Counted from the stretch's first letter, positions 1 through 9,781 are shown. The stretch: DNA of 64,000 bases from an uncultured Acidimicrobiales bacterium (GCA_958295925.1 CATQHL010000001.1:402676-466675), one strand, 5' to 3'. The notes: generated by a model not told the origin, from the sequence alone. Translations and numbers: made by a program.

Positions 1-1312
1 TGCGGTTCTCCGCCGCCCGCTCCGCCAGCATCAGTGTCGCCTCTTCCATTGAGGGCGGCCGATGGCAGACCGCCAGCACCGACGCTCCGGCGACAGCCGC
101 CAAGCGGCCAACCTCGGGCAGCCGGATGTCGTCGCCAACGGCCAGCGCCAACCGCCCCCAGGAAAGATCGACGGTTTGCAGCCCGTCGCCAGCACCGCGC
201 GCCCAATCCAGACGCCTCGTGGCGTGCAGCTGGGGCTGCGACAGAATCACGCCTTCGTCGGATCCGACGGCCACCCCCAGGTGCTGATCGTCGCGGCGCT
301 GGGTGGTCACAAAAATGACGCCTTCAGGAATTTCAGGGGGGATAGGGCTTAGCTCGGCGGCCACCACCAGGGCCGCCCCTGAAGCCAAGGCCGCGGGGAT
401 GCTTTCCGCGTCCCAAACGACGGCAGCGCTGCACGACACGCCCCCATCGGGAGGAGCCTCAGAGCCAGGGGCGCTCAACGACGCATATAGACCTGGCCTT
501 CGAATCGGCATCGGGAATGCTTCCCGCACACGAACCACTTCGTCAAGGTCGATCCTTGCGCTCACCACACAAGACCCGAAGCGGGGGGCGATCGACAGAA
601 CCTCACCGTCGGGGGCGACGATTTGGCTCTCCCCGGCCCCGCAGAGCGCCGCCGCGCCTATGCCAAGGGCAGAGCCGAATTCCTCCATCCGAGATTGCGG
701 CACCAGCGGACCCACCTTGTTGGCGGCCACCACGAAGACCTGGTTTTCCACCGCCCGAGAGGGCACGTGCAAAGAGGCCTCGTCCAAGGCGAAGGAGTTC
801 AGGCTGTTGGCGAGCAGCCGCGCCCCTCCAAGGCTCAGCGCACGCGGCACCTCACAGGTCACCCCGTCCATGCAGGAGTACATTCCGATTCGCCCGAAGG
901 GGGTGTCTGCCACCGGCGCCAAGTGTTTTCCTGCTCGCAGGTGGGCGCGCTCGTTGCCCATCAGCATCTGCTTGTCGGCCTGGGCGACCACGCCTCCCGA
1001 CGGCGACAGCAGCAGCGATGTGATCGTCACGCCCTGAGATCTCCGCAGAGTGACGGAAAGCACCACGTAGACGCCAAGCCTGCGAGCCCGCTGCGCGCAG
1101 GCGCGTACGAACCGCCCGTCGAGTTCCACAGACACCTCCCGGCAGTGCCCGTCGCTCTCGTAGACGGACAAGTGGTTGCAGAACTCCGGCAGAACCACCA
1201 GATCGGCGCCTTCGTCGGCAGCCTCCCCGATCGCCTCGAGGCAGACGCTCAGGTTCGCCTCCACGTCTTCGGCGACGGCAAACTGCGCCGCCGCGGCAAC
1301 CAACTCAGCCAT
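1..1312 (-). CDS. Nitrilase-superfamily amidohydrolase, tandem domains (3' end outside window)
   Basis: This carbon-nitrogen hydrolase family protein would hydrolyse a nitrile or amide C-N bond. At least 437 residues are visible and the frame is still open at base 1. The first domain carries the Glu-Lys-Cys triad of the family: Glu43 in VVLPEF, Lys114 in QADKQML and Cys147 in IGMYSCMDG. Residues about 295-437 look like a second, degenerate nitrilase domain. There GRLALAVGDD aligns with GRIGMYSCMD, so the nucleophile position is Gly393. I chose the ATG at 1312. The IclR gene lies 83 bp upstream on the same strand, so the two could be co-transcribed. The family call is secure; the substrate is unknown. 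Confidence 0.85.
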   Translation of the reverse strand, partial: MAELVAAAAQFAVAEDVEANLSVCLEAIGEAADEGADLVVLPEFCNHLSVYESDGHCREVSVELDGRFVRACAQRARRLGVYVVLSVTLRRSQGVTITSLLLSPSGGVVAQADKQMLMGNERAHLRAGKHLAPVADTPFGRIGMYSCMDGVTCEVPRALSLGGARLLANSLNSFALDEASLHVPSRAVENQVFVVAANKVGPLVPQSRMEEFGSALGIGAAALCGAGESQIVAPDGEVLSIAPRFGSCVVSARIDLDEVVRVREAFPMPIRRPGLYASLSAPGSEAPPDGGVSCSAAVVWDAESIPAALASGAALVVAAELSPIPPEIPEGVIFVTTQRRDDQHLGVAVGSDEGVILSQPQLHATRRLDWARGAGDGLQTVDLSWGRLALAVGDDIRLPEVGRLAAVAGASVLAVCHRPPSMEEATLMLAERAAENR

Positions 1313-1395
1313 CGTTTACCGCGCCCTCAGAGACCGCCTGAAAGCGCAGGGGCTTTACACGCGCCGCAGCAACCAAGAGCGCCACAACAGCCAGG

Positions 1396-2178
1396 TCAGT
1401 CAAACGGGGCGCCCAGTTTGCGGGAGAGACTCCTCGTAGCCCTCAACACTTCCACAGCCACGGCCCCAACCTCCGGACGAAAGCGCTGAAGAGGGCCGCA
1501 GACGCTCAGGACGGCCACTGGCTGCATGGTGTCGTCAAACAGGGGGGCGGCAACCGAGGCGGCTCCGGGTTGCCGCTCACCCATTGAGACCGCAAAGCCC
1601 TGCTCGCGAATCTGCTCAAGTTCCCTTGAGAGTTCGTCGGCGTCGACGATGGTGGACTCGGTGACGGGATCAAGCGGCGCGGAAAGACAGGAGAGACGCT
1701 TGGGGGCGGGCAGCCAGGCCAGGAAAGCCTTGGAAGAGGCCCCGGCATGGAGCGGGAAGGACGAGCCCACCTGAACTGTCATCCTCACCTCCCGCTTCGG
1801 GGTGATCTGGTCGACATAGACGCGGCGCCCGTCGTGAAGTACCGAGAGCGTGGCGGTCTCCTGCGTGGCGTCCACGAGTTCCCGCATCACGTCGAGCGCC
1901 AATGTCCTGACGTCGAGGTTTGAGCGGTAGGCGGCTGCGAGTTCAAGCACCGCCGGGCCGAGGGAATAGAGGCGGGAGGAAGGATCGACCACCACGAGGC
2001 CGCTCCCCCGCAGGGAGGTGAGGATGCGATGGACGACCGCCTTTGAGATGCCCAGGCGTCCGGAGATGTCTGTGACGCCCTGAGCGGCGGATGAGCGGGC
2101 CAAATCGAACATAACTTCCACTGAGCGTTCAACCGACGTGACTCGCCCGGCAGCGTCCCCTGCGGATTCCGGCGACAT
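1396..2178 (-). CDS. IclR-family transcriptional regulator
   Basis: This 260-residue protein has the IclR layout. An N-terminal winged helix-turn-helix covers about residues 12-75 (SRLGISKAVVHRILTSL-like helix, written GRLGISKAVVHRILTSL here). A C-terminal effector-binding domain covers about residues 85-255, including LHAGASSKAFLAWL. The start is ATG, preceded by an AAAGGAGG-like ribosome site. The gene is divergent from the CoA-transferase gene with 231 bp between them, and the nitrilase gene follows it on the same strand. By analogy with other IclR regulators it probably controls the adjacent catabolic genes in response to a substrate or intermediate. Confidence 0.93.
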   Translation of the reverse strand: MSPESAGDAAGRVTSVERSVEVMFDLARSSAAQGVTDISGRLGISKAVVHRILTSLRGSGLVVVDPSSRLYSLGPAVLELAAAYRSNLDVRTLALDVMRELVDATQETATLSVLHDGRRVYVDQITPKREVRMTVQVGSSFPLHAGASSKAFLAWLPAPKRLSCLSAPLDPVTESTIVDADELSRELEQIREQGFAVSMGERQPGAASVAAPLFDDTMQPVAVLSVCGPLQRFRPEVGAVAVEVLRATRSLSRKLGAPFD

Positions 2179-2254
2179 CTCTCCTCCTTTCCCGGCGTTT
2201 TTCGGAATTCCCGGCGCTCCCCTGGTATTACCGGCGATTTTGCGATTAATGACC

Positions 2255-2270
2255 CTGAGACCGCTCTCAG
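2255..2270. promoter_or_regulatory. Inverted repeat in the IclR/CoA-transferase divergent region
   Basis: A perfect inverted repeat (CTGAGA, 4-base spacer, TCTCAG) lies midway between the divergent IclR and CoA-transferase genes. IclR proteins bind palindromes of about this size, so it is a candidate operator. No promoter elements could be fixed with confidence. The nearby CCCGGCG motif occurs more than once at 2190-2240. Confidence 0.4.
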
Positions 2271-2409
2271 AAAGTCAAAGGCTAGTGAGATCGGACATCA
2301 GGGGGATTTCGCCGCACTTCGCCGAGGGCCGGTAAGTGCCACTGGAATCATGTGCACGCGTTAACTGGAACGTCGTTCCGCCCAGCGAAACGGGCTTTAG
2401 GATTTTGCC

Positions 2410-3618
2410 GTGACCTCGCAAGGCAGGCAAGGCCCGCTGACAGACATCAGAGTGCTGGACTGCTCCACGGTTCTGGCTGGACCTTTCGCCGCTGCGGTGC
2501 TTGCCGACTTCGGCGCTGACGTGATCAAGATTGAGCATCCCCGCAGAGGCGACAGCATGCGTGGCCACGGGGCGCAGGTGAACGGGGAGGGGATCTGGTG
2601 GAAGTTGATTTCCCGCAACAAGCGCTGCGTGGGGCTCGACCTGAGCGACCCGGAGGCATCGGAAATCTTCAAGCAGATGATCGCCGACGCTGACGTGGTG
2701 GTGGAGAACTTCCGCCCTGGCACCCTCGAGCGCTGGGGGCTGGGCTGGAATCGGCTTAGGGAGATCAACCCCGGCTTGGTGCTCTGCCGGGTGACGGGCT
2801 TCGGTCAGGACGGCCCTTACTCAGGCCGCCCCGCCTTCGGCACCCTCATGGAGTCGATGAGCGGGTTCGCCTACATGACCGGCGCCGCCGACGGCCCGCC
2901 CACTCTTCCACCATTCGGTCTCGCTGACAGCATCGCCGGCCTGACCGCAGTCGGGGCAGTGCTGATGGCTCTGCGCCACCGGGACGCAGGCGGGGGCGGG
3001 CAGGTGGTGGATTTGAGCATCCTGGAACCCATCACAGCCACCCTTGGGCCGCACATCTCCGTGTATGACCAACTCGGTCTGATCGCCCGCCGGCAGGGCA
3101 ACCGCTCTGTAAACAACGCCCCGCGCAACATCTACCGGAGCAGCGACGGCGCTTGGCTGGCCGTCTCCACGAGTTCAGAGCCGGTGGCCACGCGGGCGCT
3201 GCGGCTAATCGGACACCCCGAGGTCACCGAGCAGCCCTGGTTCTCCAGCGGCGCCGGGCGGGCAGAGCATTCCGACGAACTCGACGAGATGATGTCAGCC
3301 TGGATAGGCGCCCGCACCGCCGCGGAGGTGATCGCAGCATTCGAGGAGGCGGAGGTGGCGCTCGCCCCGGTCTACGACGTGGCCGAATACCTTGCCGACC
3401 CGCAGGTAGTCCACCGGCAGGCGGTCACGGAGGTGGCCGACGAGGAACTTGGGGCTATGCGGATGCAAAACGTGCTATTCCGCCTGTCGGAGACCCCGGG
3501 GAAGATCCGGCACACCGGCAGGCGTCTGGGGGCCGACACCGATGGCCTCCTGAGCGGCGAGATGGGCGTCACCGCCGACGACCTGGCAAGGCTGCGCGCC
3601 CGCGGCGTGGTCGCCTGA
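2410..3618 (+). CDS. CaiB/BaiF (class III) CoA-transferase
   Basis: This 402-residue family III CoA-transferase would move CoA between carboxylic acids, activating a catabolic intermediate. The N-terminal part reads IRVLDCSTVLAGPF and GADVIKIEHPRRGD, both typical of the family. The conserved Asp173 in GLADSIAGL sits at the usual catalytic Asp position. The start is GTG at 2410, with AGGA about 10 bases upstream. It is the first gene of a forward run continuing to HyuA. The family is clear; the acyl substrates are not. Confidence 0.92.
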   Translation: MTSQGRQGPLTDIRVLDCSTVLAGPFAAAVLADFGADVIKIEHPRRGDSMRGHGAQVNGEGIWWKLISRNKRCVGLDLSDPEASEIFKQMIADADVVVENFRPGTLERWGLGWNRLREINPGLVLCRVTGFGQDGPYSGRPAFGTLMESMSGFAYMTGAADGPPTLPPFGLADSIAGLTAVGAVLMALRHRDAGGGGQVVDLSILEPITATLGPHISVYDQLGLIARRQGNRSVNNAPRNIYRSSDGAWLAVSTSSEPVATRALRLIGHPEVTEQPWFSSGAGRAEHSDELDEMMSAWIGARTAAEVIAAFEEAEVALAPVYDVAEYLADPQVVHRQAVTEVADEELGAMRMQNVLFRLSETPGKIRHTGRRLGADTDGLLSGEMGVTADDLARLRARGVVA

Positions 3619-3750
3619 GCGGCTTTACGGCCATGCCTGAGCGCGAATTCGCCCCCCCCCGAGCCCGACCGAGCCCGCCGGCCGAAGTGTCTTGAGTCCC
3701 TGCCGCCGCTGGGCTAATTCCCCATTATGCGGCGACCCTAGGATTGGGTC

Positions 3751-4572
3751 GTGAGTTCCACGGCGCAGCTTCTGAGGATGCTCGGGGAATGCAGAGTCTT
3801 CGACCTGGGGCGCACGCTGCGCAACGGGATGGCGCAGTCGCCCTCACACCCCCCGTTCCGCCACTGCCTTGATCGACGTCACGGCGACATCGTCCGCTCA
3901 GACGGGGGATCCGCCGCAGCCGACCTGATCTCCCTGGGCTGCCACGTAGGAACCCACGTGGACGCCCTGGCGCACGTGAGCCAGGACGGCCGCCTCTACG
4001 GCGACGCAGACGCCTTCGACGCGCAGGCGGGAGGGCGCTTCGACGTACTGGGCGTCCATGCCCTCCCGCCGTTCGTCGGTCGGGGCGTGCTGCTGGACGT
4101 CGCTTCGTTGCTGGGACGCGATTATTGCCCGGCAACTTACGAGATAACAGCCGATGACCTGAAGTCGGCAGCAGACGAGCAGCAGACACCTCTCAGCGAG
4201 GGCTGCGCTGTGCTGGTGCGCACGGGATGGGGGCTGCACTTCGACGACCGTGAACGCTTCGTCGGAATTGAATCGGGCGTGCCGGGCGTGGGCAGCGAAG
4301 GCGCCCGCTGGCTCGCATCGCAGGGGGTCGCCCTGGTGGGGGCCGACACCACCGCTTTCGAGGTGCTCGCCCCAGGGGCGGGGACATCCCTTCTTCCCGT
4401 ACACCGGATTCTGCTTGTGGAGGCGGGCATCAACATCGTCGAGACCCTGAATCTGGAGAGGCTCAGCGACACGGGGACGCGGGAGTTCGTATATGTGATG
4501 GCTCACCTCGACGTCTACGGAGCCACAGGCGCGCCCGCCCGTCCGCTTGCCATCGCAGCGAAGGACGTCTAG
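3751..4572 (+). CDS. Cyclase-family (kynurenine-formamidase-like) metal hydrolase
   Basis: This 273-residue protein belongs to the cyclase family that includes bacterial kynurenine formamidase and isatin hydrolase. The metal-binding signature HVGTHVDALAH is at residues 65-75, and a second typical segment, LVRTGW, is near residue 155. Such enzymes hydrolyse amide or lactam bonds of cyclic compounds. The start is GTG at 3751. Its position between a CoA-transferase and hydantoinase-type genes suggests ring or amide hydrolysis in the same pathway. A run of nine C in the upstream gap (3652-3660) is non-coding. Confidence 0.88.
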   Translation: MSSTAQLLRMLGECRVFDLGRTLRNGMAQSPSHPPFRHCLDRRHGDIVRSDGGSAAADLISLGCHVGTHVDALAHVSQDGRLYGDADAFDAQAGGRFDVLGVHALPPFVGRGVLLDVASLLGRDYCPATYEITADDLKSAADEQQTPLSEGCAVLVRTGWGLHFDDRERFVGIESGVPGVGSEGARWLASQGVALVGADTTAFEVLAPGAGTSLLPVHRILLVEAGINIVETLNLERLSDTGTREFVYVMAHLDVYGATGAPARPLAIAAKDV

Positions 4573-4629
4573 GCGCAGCTGGCTTGGCGACGCACCTAGT
4601 CGGCATCCCGCTGCAAGTGAGCACCCGCA

Positions 4630-6030
4630 ATGAGCGCCCTGGCTGAACTCGCCGAGATGGCAACGGGGCCGCTGCCAGCGGACCTGCTCCGGCTCATGCC
4701 GGCCAGGGTGCTGGACATCCTCGGCATCTGCGTGCGCGCCACCACCCTGGACACCAGCCAGGCGGTCGCCGCCTGCGCCTTCGAATCCGGTGGGGCACCG
4801 CAGGCCGGCGTCGTCGGTCTCACGGAACGTCTGCCGGCGGGCGGGGCGGCCTTTGTGAACGGCGTGTTGGCGCACTCGCTTGACTACGACGACACTCACC
4901 TGCCCTCGATACTCCACCCAAGCGCCTCGATTGTTCCGGCTGCGCTGGCCGCCGCCGAGAAGTCCGGCTGCGGAGGCGTCGAGGTTGCAAAGGCGGTGGC
5001 GGTGGGCAGCGAGGTGTGCGTGCGGCTGGGGATGGCGGGTTACGACCCAGCCGCCCGTCAGTCCATCTACTTCGAGCGGGGACAGCACGCCACGTCAATC
5101 TGCGGCGCAGTAGGGGCTGCGGCGGCGGTCTCCAGGGTGCGTGGGCAAAGCGCTGACGTCGCCTCGAATGCGATGGCGATCGCATGCTCCATGGCAGGCG
5201 GCGTCCTGGAGTCGAACCGGACGGGAGGCAGCGTGAAGCGGCTGCATTGCGGATTAGCTGCTAGGGCGGGGGTATGCGCGGCCGACCTGGCCGAGCGGGG
5301 TATTACCGGTTCGCCCTCCGTAATCGAGGGCCGATTCGGCCTGCTGATGGCCTTCCTGGGCGACTCCGCCCGGCCTGAGGCGATTACCGACGGTTTGGGC
5401 GAGCGCTGGGAGGCGGAGAACGTTTTCTTCAAGCCCTACCCGGCCAACCACTTCACCCACGCGGGGATCGACGCAGCGCTGGCGCTGCGCCTGGGAGGTT
5501 TGCGCCCGGAACAAGTCGAAAAGGCGACCCTGGCGGTGCCCCCTCCGGTGCTGCGCACCATAGGCGAGCCCATTCACCTGAAGCGTTCACCGCAGACGGG
5601 CTACGCGGCACAGTTCAGCGGCCCCTACGCAGTGGCGGCTGCGCTGCTCGGCGGCGGGGGGCTGGGGGTTGGGCTGGAGGATTTCACCGACGAGAAGGCC
5701 CTCTCGCCGCAGCGCCGGGAACTGATGCGAAGGGTGGACGTTGTGGGGGACGACTCCCTGATGGATGTCTACCCCCAGCAGTTCCCCGCCATCCTCTCCG
5801 TCACCACCTTCAATGGGCGGTCGCTCGTGGAACGACGGCTGGCCAACCGGGGCGGCCCGCTGCGGCCGCTCAGCGGCGAAGAACTGGCACGCAAATTCTC
5901 AGACAACACCGCCGGGTTGCTGCCGCCTGTCGCTTCCGAAGAGGTCGTCGAACGCCTGGCCAGCCCTGACTCGATTGGCGACGTCGGCAGCCTGATGCAA
6001 CTGCTGGCCGACATGCAAGGCTGCGATTAG
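4630..6030 (+). CDS. MmgE/PrpD-family protein
   Basis: This 466-residue protein matches the MmgE/PrpD fold of 2-methylcitrate dehydratase, cis-aconitate decarboxylase and related isomerases. Characteristic segments are HSLDYDDTHLPS near residue 83, followed by HPSASIVPAALAAAE, and later FKPYPANHFTHAGIDAAL near residue 263. Its stop codon directly abuts the ATG of the HyuB gene, so the two are clearly in one operon. In catabolic clusters these proteins usually act on hydroxy- or unsaturated polycarboxylates. The exact reaction cannot be read from sequence. Confidence 0.9.
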   Translation: MSALAELAEMATGPLPADLLRLMPARVLDILGICVRATTLDTSQAVAACAFESGGAPQAGVVGLTERLPAGGAAFVNGVLAHSLDYDDTHLPSILHPSASIVPAALAAAEKSGCGGVEVAKAVAVGSEVCVRLGMAGYDPAARQSIYFERGQHATSICGAVGAAAAVSRVRGQSADVASNAMAIACSMAGGVLESNRTGGSVKRLHCGLAARAGVCAADLAERGITGSPSVIEGRFGLLMAFLGDSARPEAITDGLGERWEAENVFFKPYPANHFTHAGIDAALALRLGGLRPEQVEKATLAVPPPVLRTIGEPIHLKRSPQTGYAAQFSGPYAVAAALLGGGGLGVGLEDFTDEKALSPQRRELMRRVDVVGDDSLMDVYPQQFPAILSVTTFNGRSLVERRLANRGGPLRPLSGEELARKFSDNTAGLLPPVASEEVVERLASPDSIGDVGSLMQLLADMQGCD

Positions 6031-7719
6031 ATGGGCCGCCTTCTCGACCCAGTCACCCTGGCAGTGCTGGGCGGGCGTCTGGAGCAACTCATGGACGAGA
6101 TGGACGCCACTCTGTTCCGCTCTGCCTTCAACCCGATCATCGCGGAGGCACACGACGCCTCCCACGGCATCTACCACGCAACCACAGGGGCCACGCTCGC
6201 CCAAGGCGCCTCGGGCCTGCCTGTTTTCGCCGGTTCGATGGCCGGGGCGGCCGCCCTTGCCATAGACGCCGCCGCAGCCGAGGGAGGGCCGGAGGAAGGC
6301 GACATCTGGATTTTCAACGACCCCTACCGCGGCGGCACGCACCTGAACGACATGAAACTCCTACGCCCCTTCTTCTGCGACGGCGACCTCCTCTGCTGGC
6401 TGGCCTCTGTGGGCCACTACACCGACGTGGGCGGAGCCGTGCCAGGCAACTACAACCCGTCGGCCACAGAAAGCCCGCAGGAAGGGGTGCTGATCCCCCC
6501 GATGAAGCTTCAGGAGCGAGGCAGACTGCGATCAGACGTCGTGAACCTGGTCTGCGCCATCTCACGCATGCCCATCAACGCGTACGGCGACCTCCAGGCC
6601 CAGCTCAACGCCCTCGAACTCGGTGACCGCCGTATGAGGGAACTGCTGGGGGAATACGGCGCAGGAACGCTCTCGACAGCATTTGGGGAACTCACCGGTC
6701 GCGCCTCACGTCTGATGCGGGCCAACGTGGCGTCCCTCCCCGACGGCACTTACTCGTCGGAGGACTTCCTCGACAACGACGGCTCCGGCGCGGGGGCGAT
6801 CCCCGTCCGCCTGGAAATGAGCGTGAGCGGCGACCGGTTGACGCTGGACTTCTCCCGAACGAGCGGGGCGGTGGCGGGGCCAGTGAACATCTCAGAGACC
6901 ACCGCCCGGGCAGCCTGCTACGTGGCTCTCAAGCACCTGTTCACCGACGTCCCGGCAAACTCGGGCTGCCTGGACCCGGTGGAGGTGATCATCCCGGCGG
7001 GTTCTCTGCTGAACGCCACATGGCCGCGCCCCGTGGGGGGCTACACGGAAACCATCCTGAGGGTGATTGACGTGATCTTTCAGGCTGTGGCCTTGGCCGA
7101 TCCGGAGCGTTCGATGGGCTGCGCCTACGGAACGATCAATGCCCTTTCCATAGCCGGACGTCGAGACGACGGCAGCCGCTGGGTGATGTTCACTTTCTAT
7201 GGAGGAGGGCTGGGCGGCAACCCTGACGGCGACGGGCTTAACCACGGCAACGCCCCGCTGTCAACCGCCACCATCCCCCCTGTGGAGATACTGGAGGCCG
7301 CCTACCCGATTCGTTACACCCGCTGGGCGCTGCGGGCCGACTCCGGCGGACCGGGCAGACACCGCGGTGGGCTTGGCGCCAGCTATGAGATCGAACTCCT
7401 GGCGAAGGAAGCCGAGGCGTTCGCTTTCGCCGACCGTGGCGTTTTCCCCCCGCCGGGCGTTCACGGCGGCCGACCTGCCGCCTTGAACGAGATCGCCTTT
7501 GCCACCCCCGAGGGCACCCTCATCCCTCCCATGGCTTCCAAGATCACCGGCGTAAAGCTCGCTGCAGGAAGCAGGGTGAGCATCTCCTCGCCTGGCGGAG
7601 GCGGCTACGGCGAGGCGTCGCAGCGCAGCCCTGCCGCCCTGGAGAGGGATCTGGCCCTCGGATACCTGACCGCAGCCCATGTGCGCGAGCACTACGGCGG
7701 CGTCAATGGCGGCGACTGA
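6031..7719 (+). CDS. Hydantoinase B / oxoprolinase family subunit
   Basis: This 562-residue protein is the HyuB-type subunit that pairs with HyuA in ATP-dependent hydantoinases, 5-oxoprolinases and acetone or acetophenone carboxylases. Diagnostic segments include IFNDPYRGGTHLNDMKL near residue 95, SVGHYTDVGG near residue 127 and a C-terminal SPGGGGYGE. It starts immediately after the PrpD-family stop codon and its end meets the HyuA gene. Together the two subunits would use ATP to open a lactam or hydantoin ring, or carboxylate a ketone. Confidence 0.92.
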   Translation: MGRLLDPVTLAVLGGRLEQLMDEMDATLFRSAFNPIIAEAHDASHGIYHATTGATLAQGASGLPVFAGSMAGAAALAIDAAAAEGGPEEGDIWIFNDPYRGGTHLNDMKLLRPFFCDGDLLCWLASVGHYTDVGGAVPGNYNPSATESPQEGVLIPPMKLQERGRLRSDVVNLVCAISRMPINAYGDLQAQLNALELGDRRMRELLGEYGAGTLSTAFGELTGRASRLMRANVASLPDGTYSSEDFLDNDGSGAGAIPVRLEMSVSGDRLTLDFSRTSGAVAGPVNISETTARAACYVALKHLFTDVPANSGCLDPVEVIIPAGSLLNATWPRPVGGYTETILRVIDVIFQAVALADPERSMGCAYGTINALSIAGRRDDGSRWVMFTFYGGGLGGNPDGDGLNHGNAPLSTATIPPVEILEAAYPIRYTRWALRADSGGPGRHRGGLGASYEIELLAKEAEAFAFADRGVFPPPGVHGGRPAALNEIAFATPEGTLIPPMASKITGVKLAAGSRVSISSPGGGGYGEASQRSPAALERDLALGYLTAAHVREHYGGVNGGD

Positions 7720-7732
7720 TGAGCGGCGTCGT

Positions 7733-9781
7733 ATGAGCAGTCGATCAAGCGACAGGGGGATCGTCGTGGGCGTGGACGTGGGGGGGACGTTCACAGACAT
7801 CTTCGCCTTGGACGAGCGAACCGGCGAGTTCCGCACAGCCAAGGTGCCATCAAGCCGATTCAGCGAGGCCGAGGGGTTCCTCGCCGGGTTGGCTGAGATC
7901 GCCCTCGATCTCGGCGAATTAACCACCATCGTTCACGGCACCACGGTGGGCACAAACGCTCTTCTGGAGCGCCGGGCGGCGGCCACGGGCCTTATCACAA
8001 CGAAGGGATTCCGCGACGTGCTTGAAATGCGCCGGCGAGACCGCCCTGGCACCTGGGGCCTGCGTGGGGAATTCGAGCCGATCATCCCCAGAGACCGCCG
8101 ACTGGAGGTGTCAGAGAGGGTGCTGGCCGACGGCAGCGTCCTCGCTTCAGTCGACCCCGATGAGGTCCGACGGTGCGCCCGCACTCTCCTGGAAAAAGGC
8201 GCACAGGCTTGCTGCGTGGCTTTCCTTCACTCCTACGCCAACCCTGTGAACGAGCAGATCGCCGCCGAGGCCGTCAGGGAAATCTGGCCGAACGAACACG
8301 TAACGGCCTCGGCCGACATCCTTCCTGAGATTCGGGAGTTCGAGCGCACCTCAACTGCCGCCCTGAACGCCTGCCTGCAGCCGGTGGTGGGCGGCTACCT
8401 GGCGAGAATCGAGGAGGCCCTCGCCATACGGGGGTTCACAGGGAGTTTCTTCCTCGTCCAGTCCAACGGCGGGATGCTCTCAGCCGGCGCCGCCCGAAGC
8501 CTGCCGGTTCGAACTGCGCTGAGCGGCCCTGCCGCAGGCGTGACAGCGTGCTCGCACATTGCGGCTGCAGCCGGGCTGCGCGATGTTGTCACGTGCGACA
8601 TGGGCGGCACGAGCTTCGACGTGGCCGTCATCGCAGACGGTCGCACCGTCACGAGCGGCCAGGCGTCCATTGACTTTGGCCTGGTGATTCGAACCCCGAT
8701 GATCGAGATGACCACCATCGGGGCGGGCGGCGGCTCCATCGCACGGGTGGACGCCGGCGGGCTGCTGCGGGTGGGGCCGTCCTCGGCGGGCTCAGTGCCC
8801 GGCCCGGCCTGCTACGGCGTCGGCAAGCACCCCACCGTCACCGACGCGCACCTCGTACTCGGGCGTATCAACGGCGACGCCCCCATCGGGGGGCTGGATC
8901 CGCTTGACACCAACGCCGCGCGCCAAGCCGTAATCTCCGAGGTCGGCGACCCTCTTGGGCTCGACGCAGAGGCTTCCGCCGAGGCGATAATCGAGGTGGC
9001 CACGAGCTCGATGGCTGGAGCCATCCGCCTTGTTTCCATTGAGCGTGGGCTGAACCCGTCTCGTTTCACGATGGTCTCCTTCGGCGGCGCAGGGGCGCTG
9101 CACGCCTGCAAACTGGTGCAGGCGACAGGACTGCGATCCGCCCTGATCCCGCCTCACCCGGGAGTGGGCAGCGCCTTCGGCTGCGTCACCGCCGACATCC
9201 GCCACGATCTGGTGCAAACCGTGAACTTGAACACGACCGACATCAACCCGGAGGAACTGCGAGAACTCCTGTTGTCGGCGGAGCGGCGCACTGTGCAATT
9301 CGTCGCCGAGGCGGGATTGGCGCTGGCAGACCTGACAGTGCGCCACGAATTCCACATGGCCTACGAAGGTCAGACCCACACTGTGAAGGTGGACGCCCCG
9401 TCATACGAGGAGATTTCGCCCGAGAGCGTCGAGGCTGCCTTCGATCTTGCGTACACCTCGTCGTACGGCAGGCTGCTGGAGGGAATCCCTGTTCGTCTCG
9501 AGTCAGTGCGGACAGCGTCTACGGGTCGGCGACCTGGATTCGACTTCGGTCTTTTCGCCCCACGAGGTGTCTCCGTGGGCGATGCCCGGCGTGGGAGGCG
9601 CGACATGTATTTTGATGGACGATGGCAGGAAGTGCCCGTTTACTCCCGGCTCGACCTGCCCGACAGGGCCGAGATCGAAGGGCCTGCGATCTTGGAGCAG
9701 CATGACGCAACCACCATGGTGGAGGAGGGCTTCACGGCCCGCGTGGACAATTACGCAAACGTGATCCTAGAACCCCTCTAA
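7733..9781 (+). CDS. Hydantoinase A / oxoprolinase family subunit
   Basis: This HyuA-type subunit carries the actin-like ATPase fold. Key segments are VGVDVGGTFTDIF near the N terminus, HGTTVGTNALLERR near residue 65 and CDMGGTSFDVAVI near residue 290. I chose the ATG at 7733 (682 residues), just after the HyuB stop. In-frame ATGs at 7679 and 7706 would add 18 or 9 residues and overlap HyuB; no ribosome site clearly decides. It is the last gene of the forward run that starts at 2410. Confidence 0.92.
   Translation: MSSRSSDRGIVVGVDVGGTFTDIFALDERTGEFRTAKVPSSRFSEAEGFLAGLAEIALDLGELTTIVHGTTVGTNALLERRAAATGLITTKGFRDVLEMRRRDRPGTWGLRGEFEPIIPRDRRLEVSERVLADGSVLASVDPDEVRRCARTLLEKGAQACCVAFLHSYANPVNEQIAAEAVREIWPNEHVTASADILPEIREFERTSTAALNACLQPVVGGYLARIEEALAIRGFTGSFFLVQSNGGMLSAGAARSLPVRTALSGPAAGVTACSHIAAAAGLRDVVTCDMGGTSFDVAVIADGRTVTSGQASIDFGLVIRTPMIEMTTIGAGGGSIARVDAGGLLRVGPSSAGSVPGPACYGVGKHPTVTDAHLVLGRINGDAPIGGLDPLDTNAARQAVISEVGDPLGLDAEASAEAIIEVATSSMAGAIRLVSIERGLNPSRFTMVSFGGAGALHACKLVQATGLRSALIPPHPGVGSAFGCVTADIRHDLVQTVNLNTTDINPEELRELLLSAERRTVQFVAEAGLALADLTVRHEFHMAYEGQTHTVKVDAPSYEEISPESVEAAFDLAYTSSYGRLLEGIPVRLESVRTASTGRRPGFDFGLFAPRGVSVGDARRGRRDMYFDGRWQEVPVYSRLDLPDRAEIEGPAILEQHDATTMVEEGFTARVDNYANVILEPL

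Noticed and set aside
303-1489. Forward frames over the first 1.5 kb
   Set aside because: They are shadows of the reverse-strand nitrilase gene, which carries the full catalytic triad.
3652-3660. Run of nine C as another slippage switch
   Set aside because: It lies in the gap after the CoA-transferase stop codon and does not control a reading frame.
3898-5088. Long reverse frame across the cyclase and PrpD genes
   Set aside because: It crosses two well-supported forward genes and reads as low-complexity Arg/Pro/His sequence.
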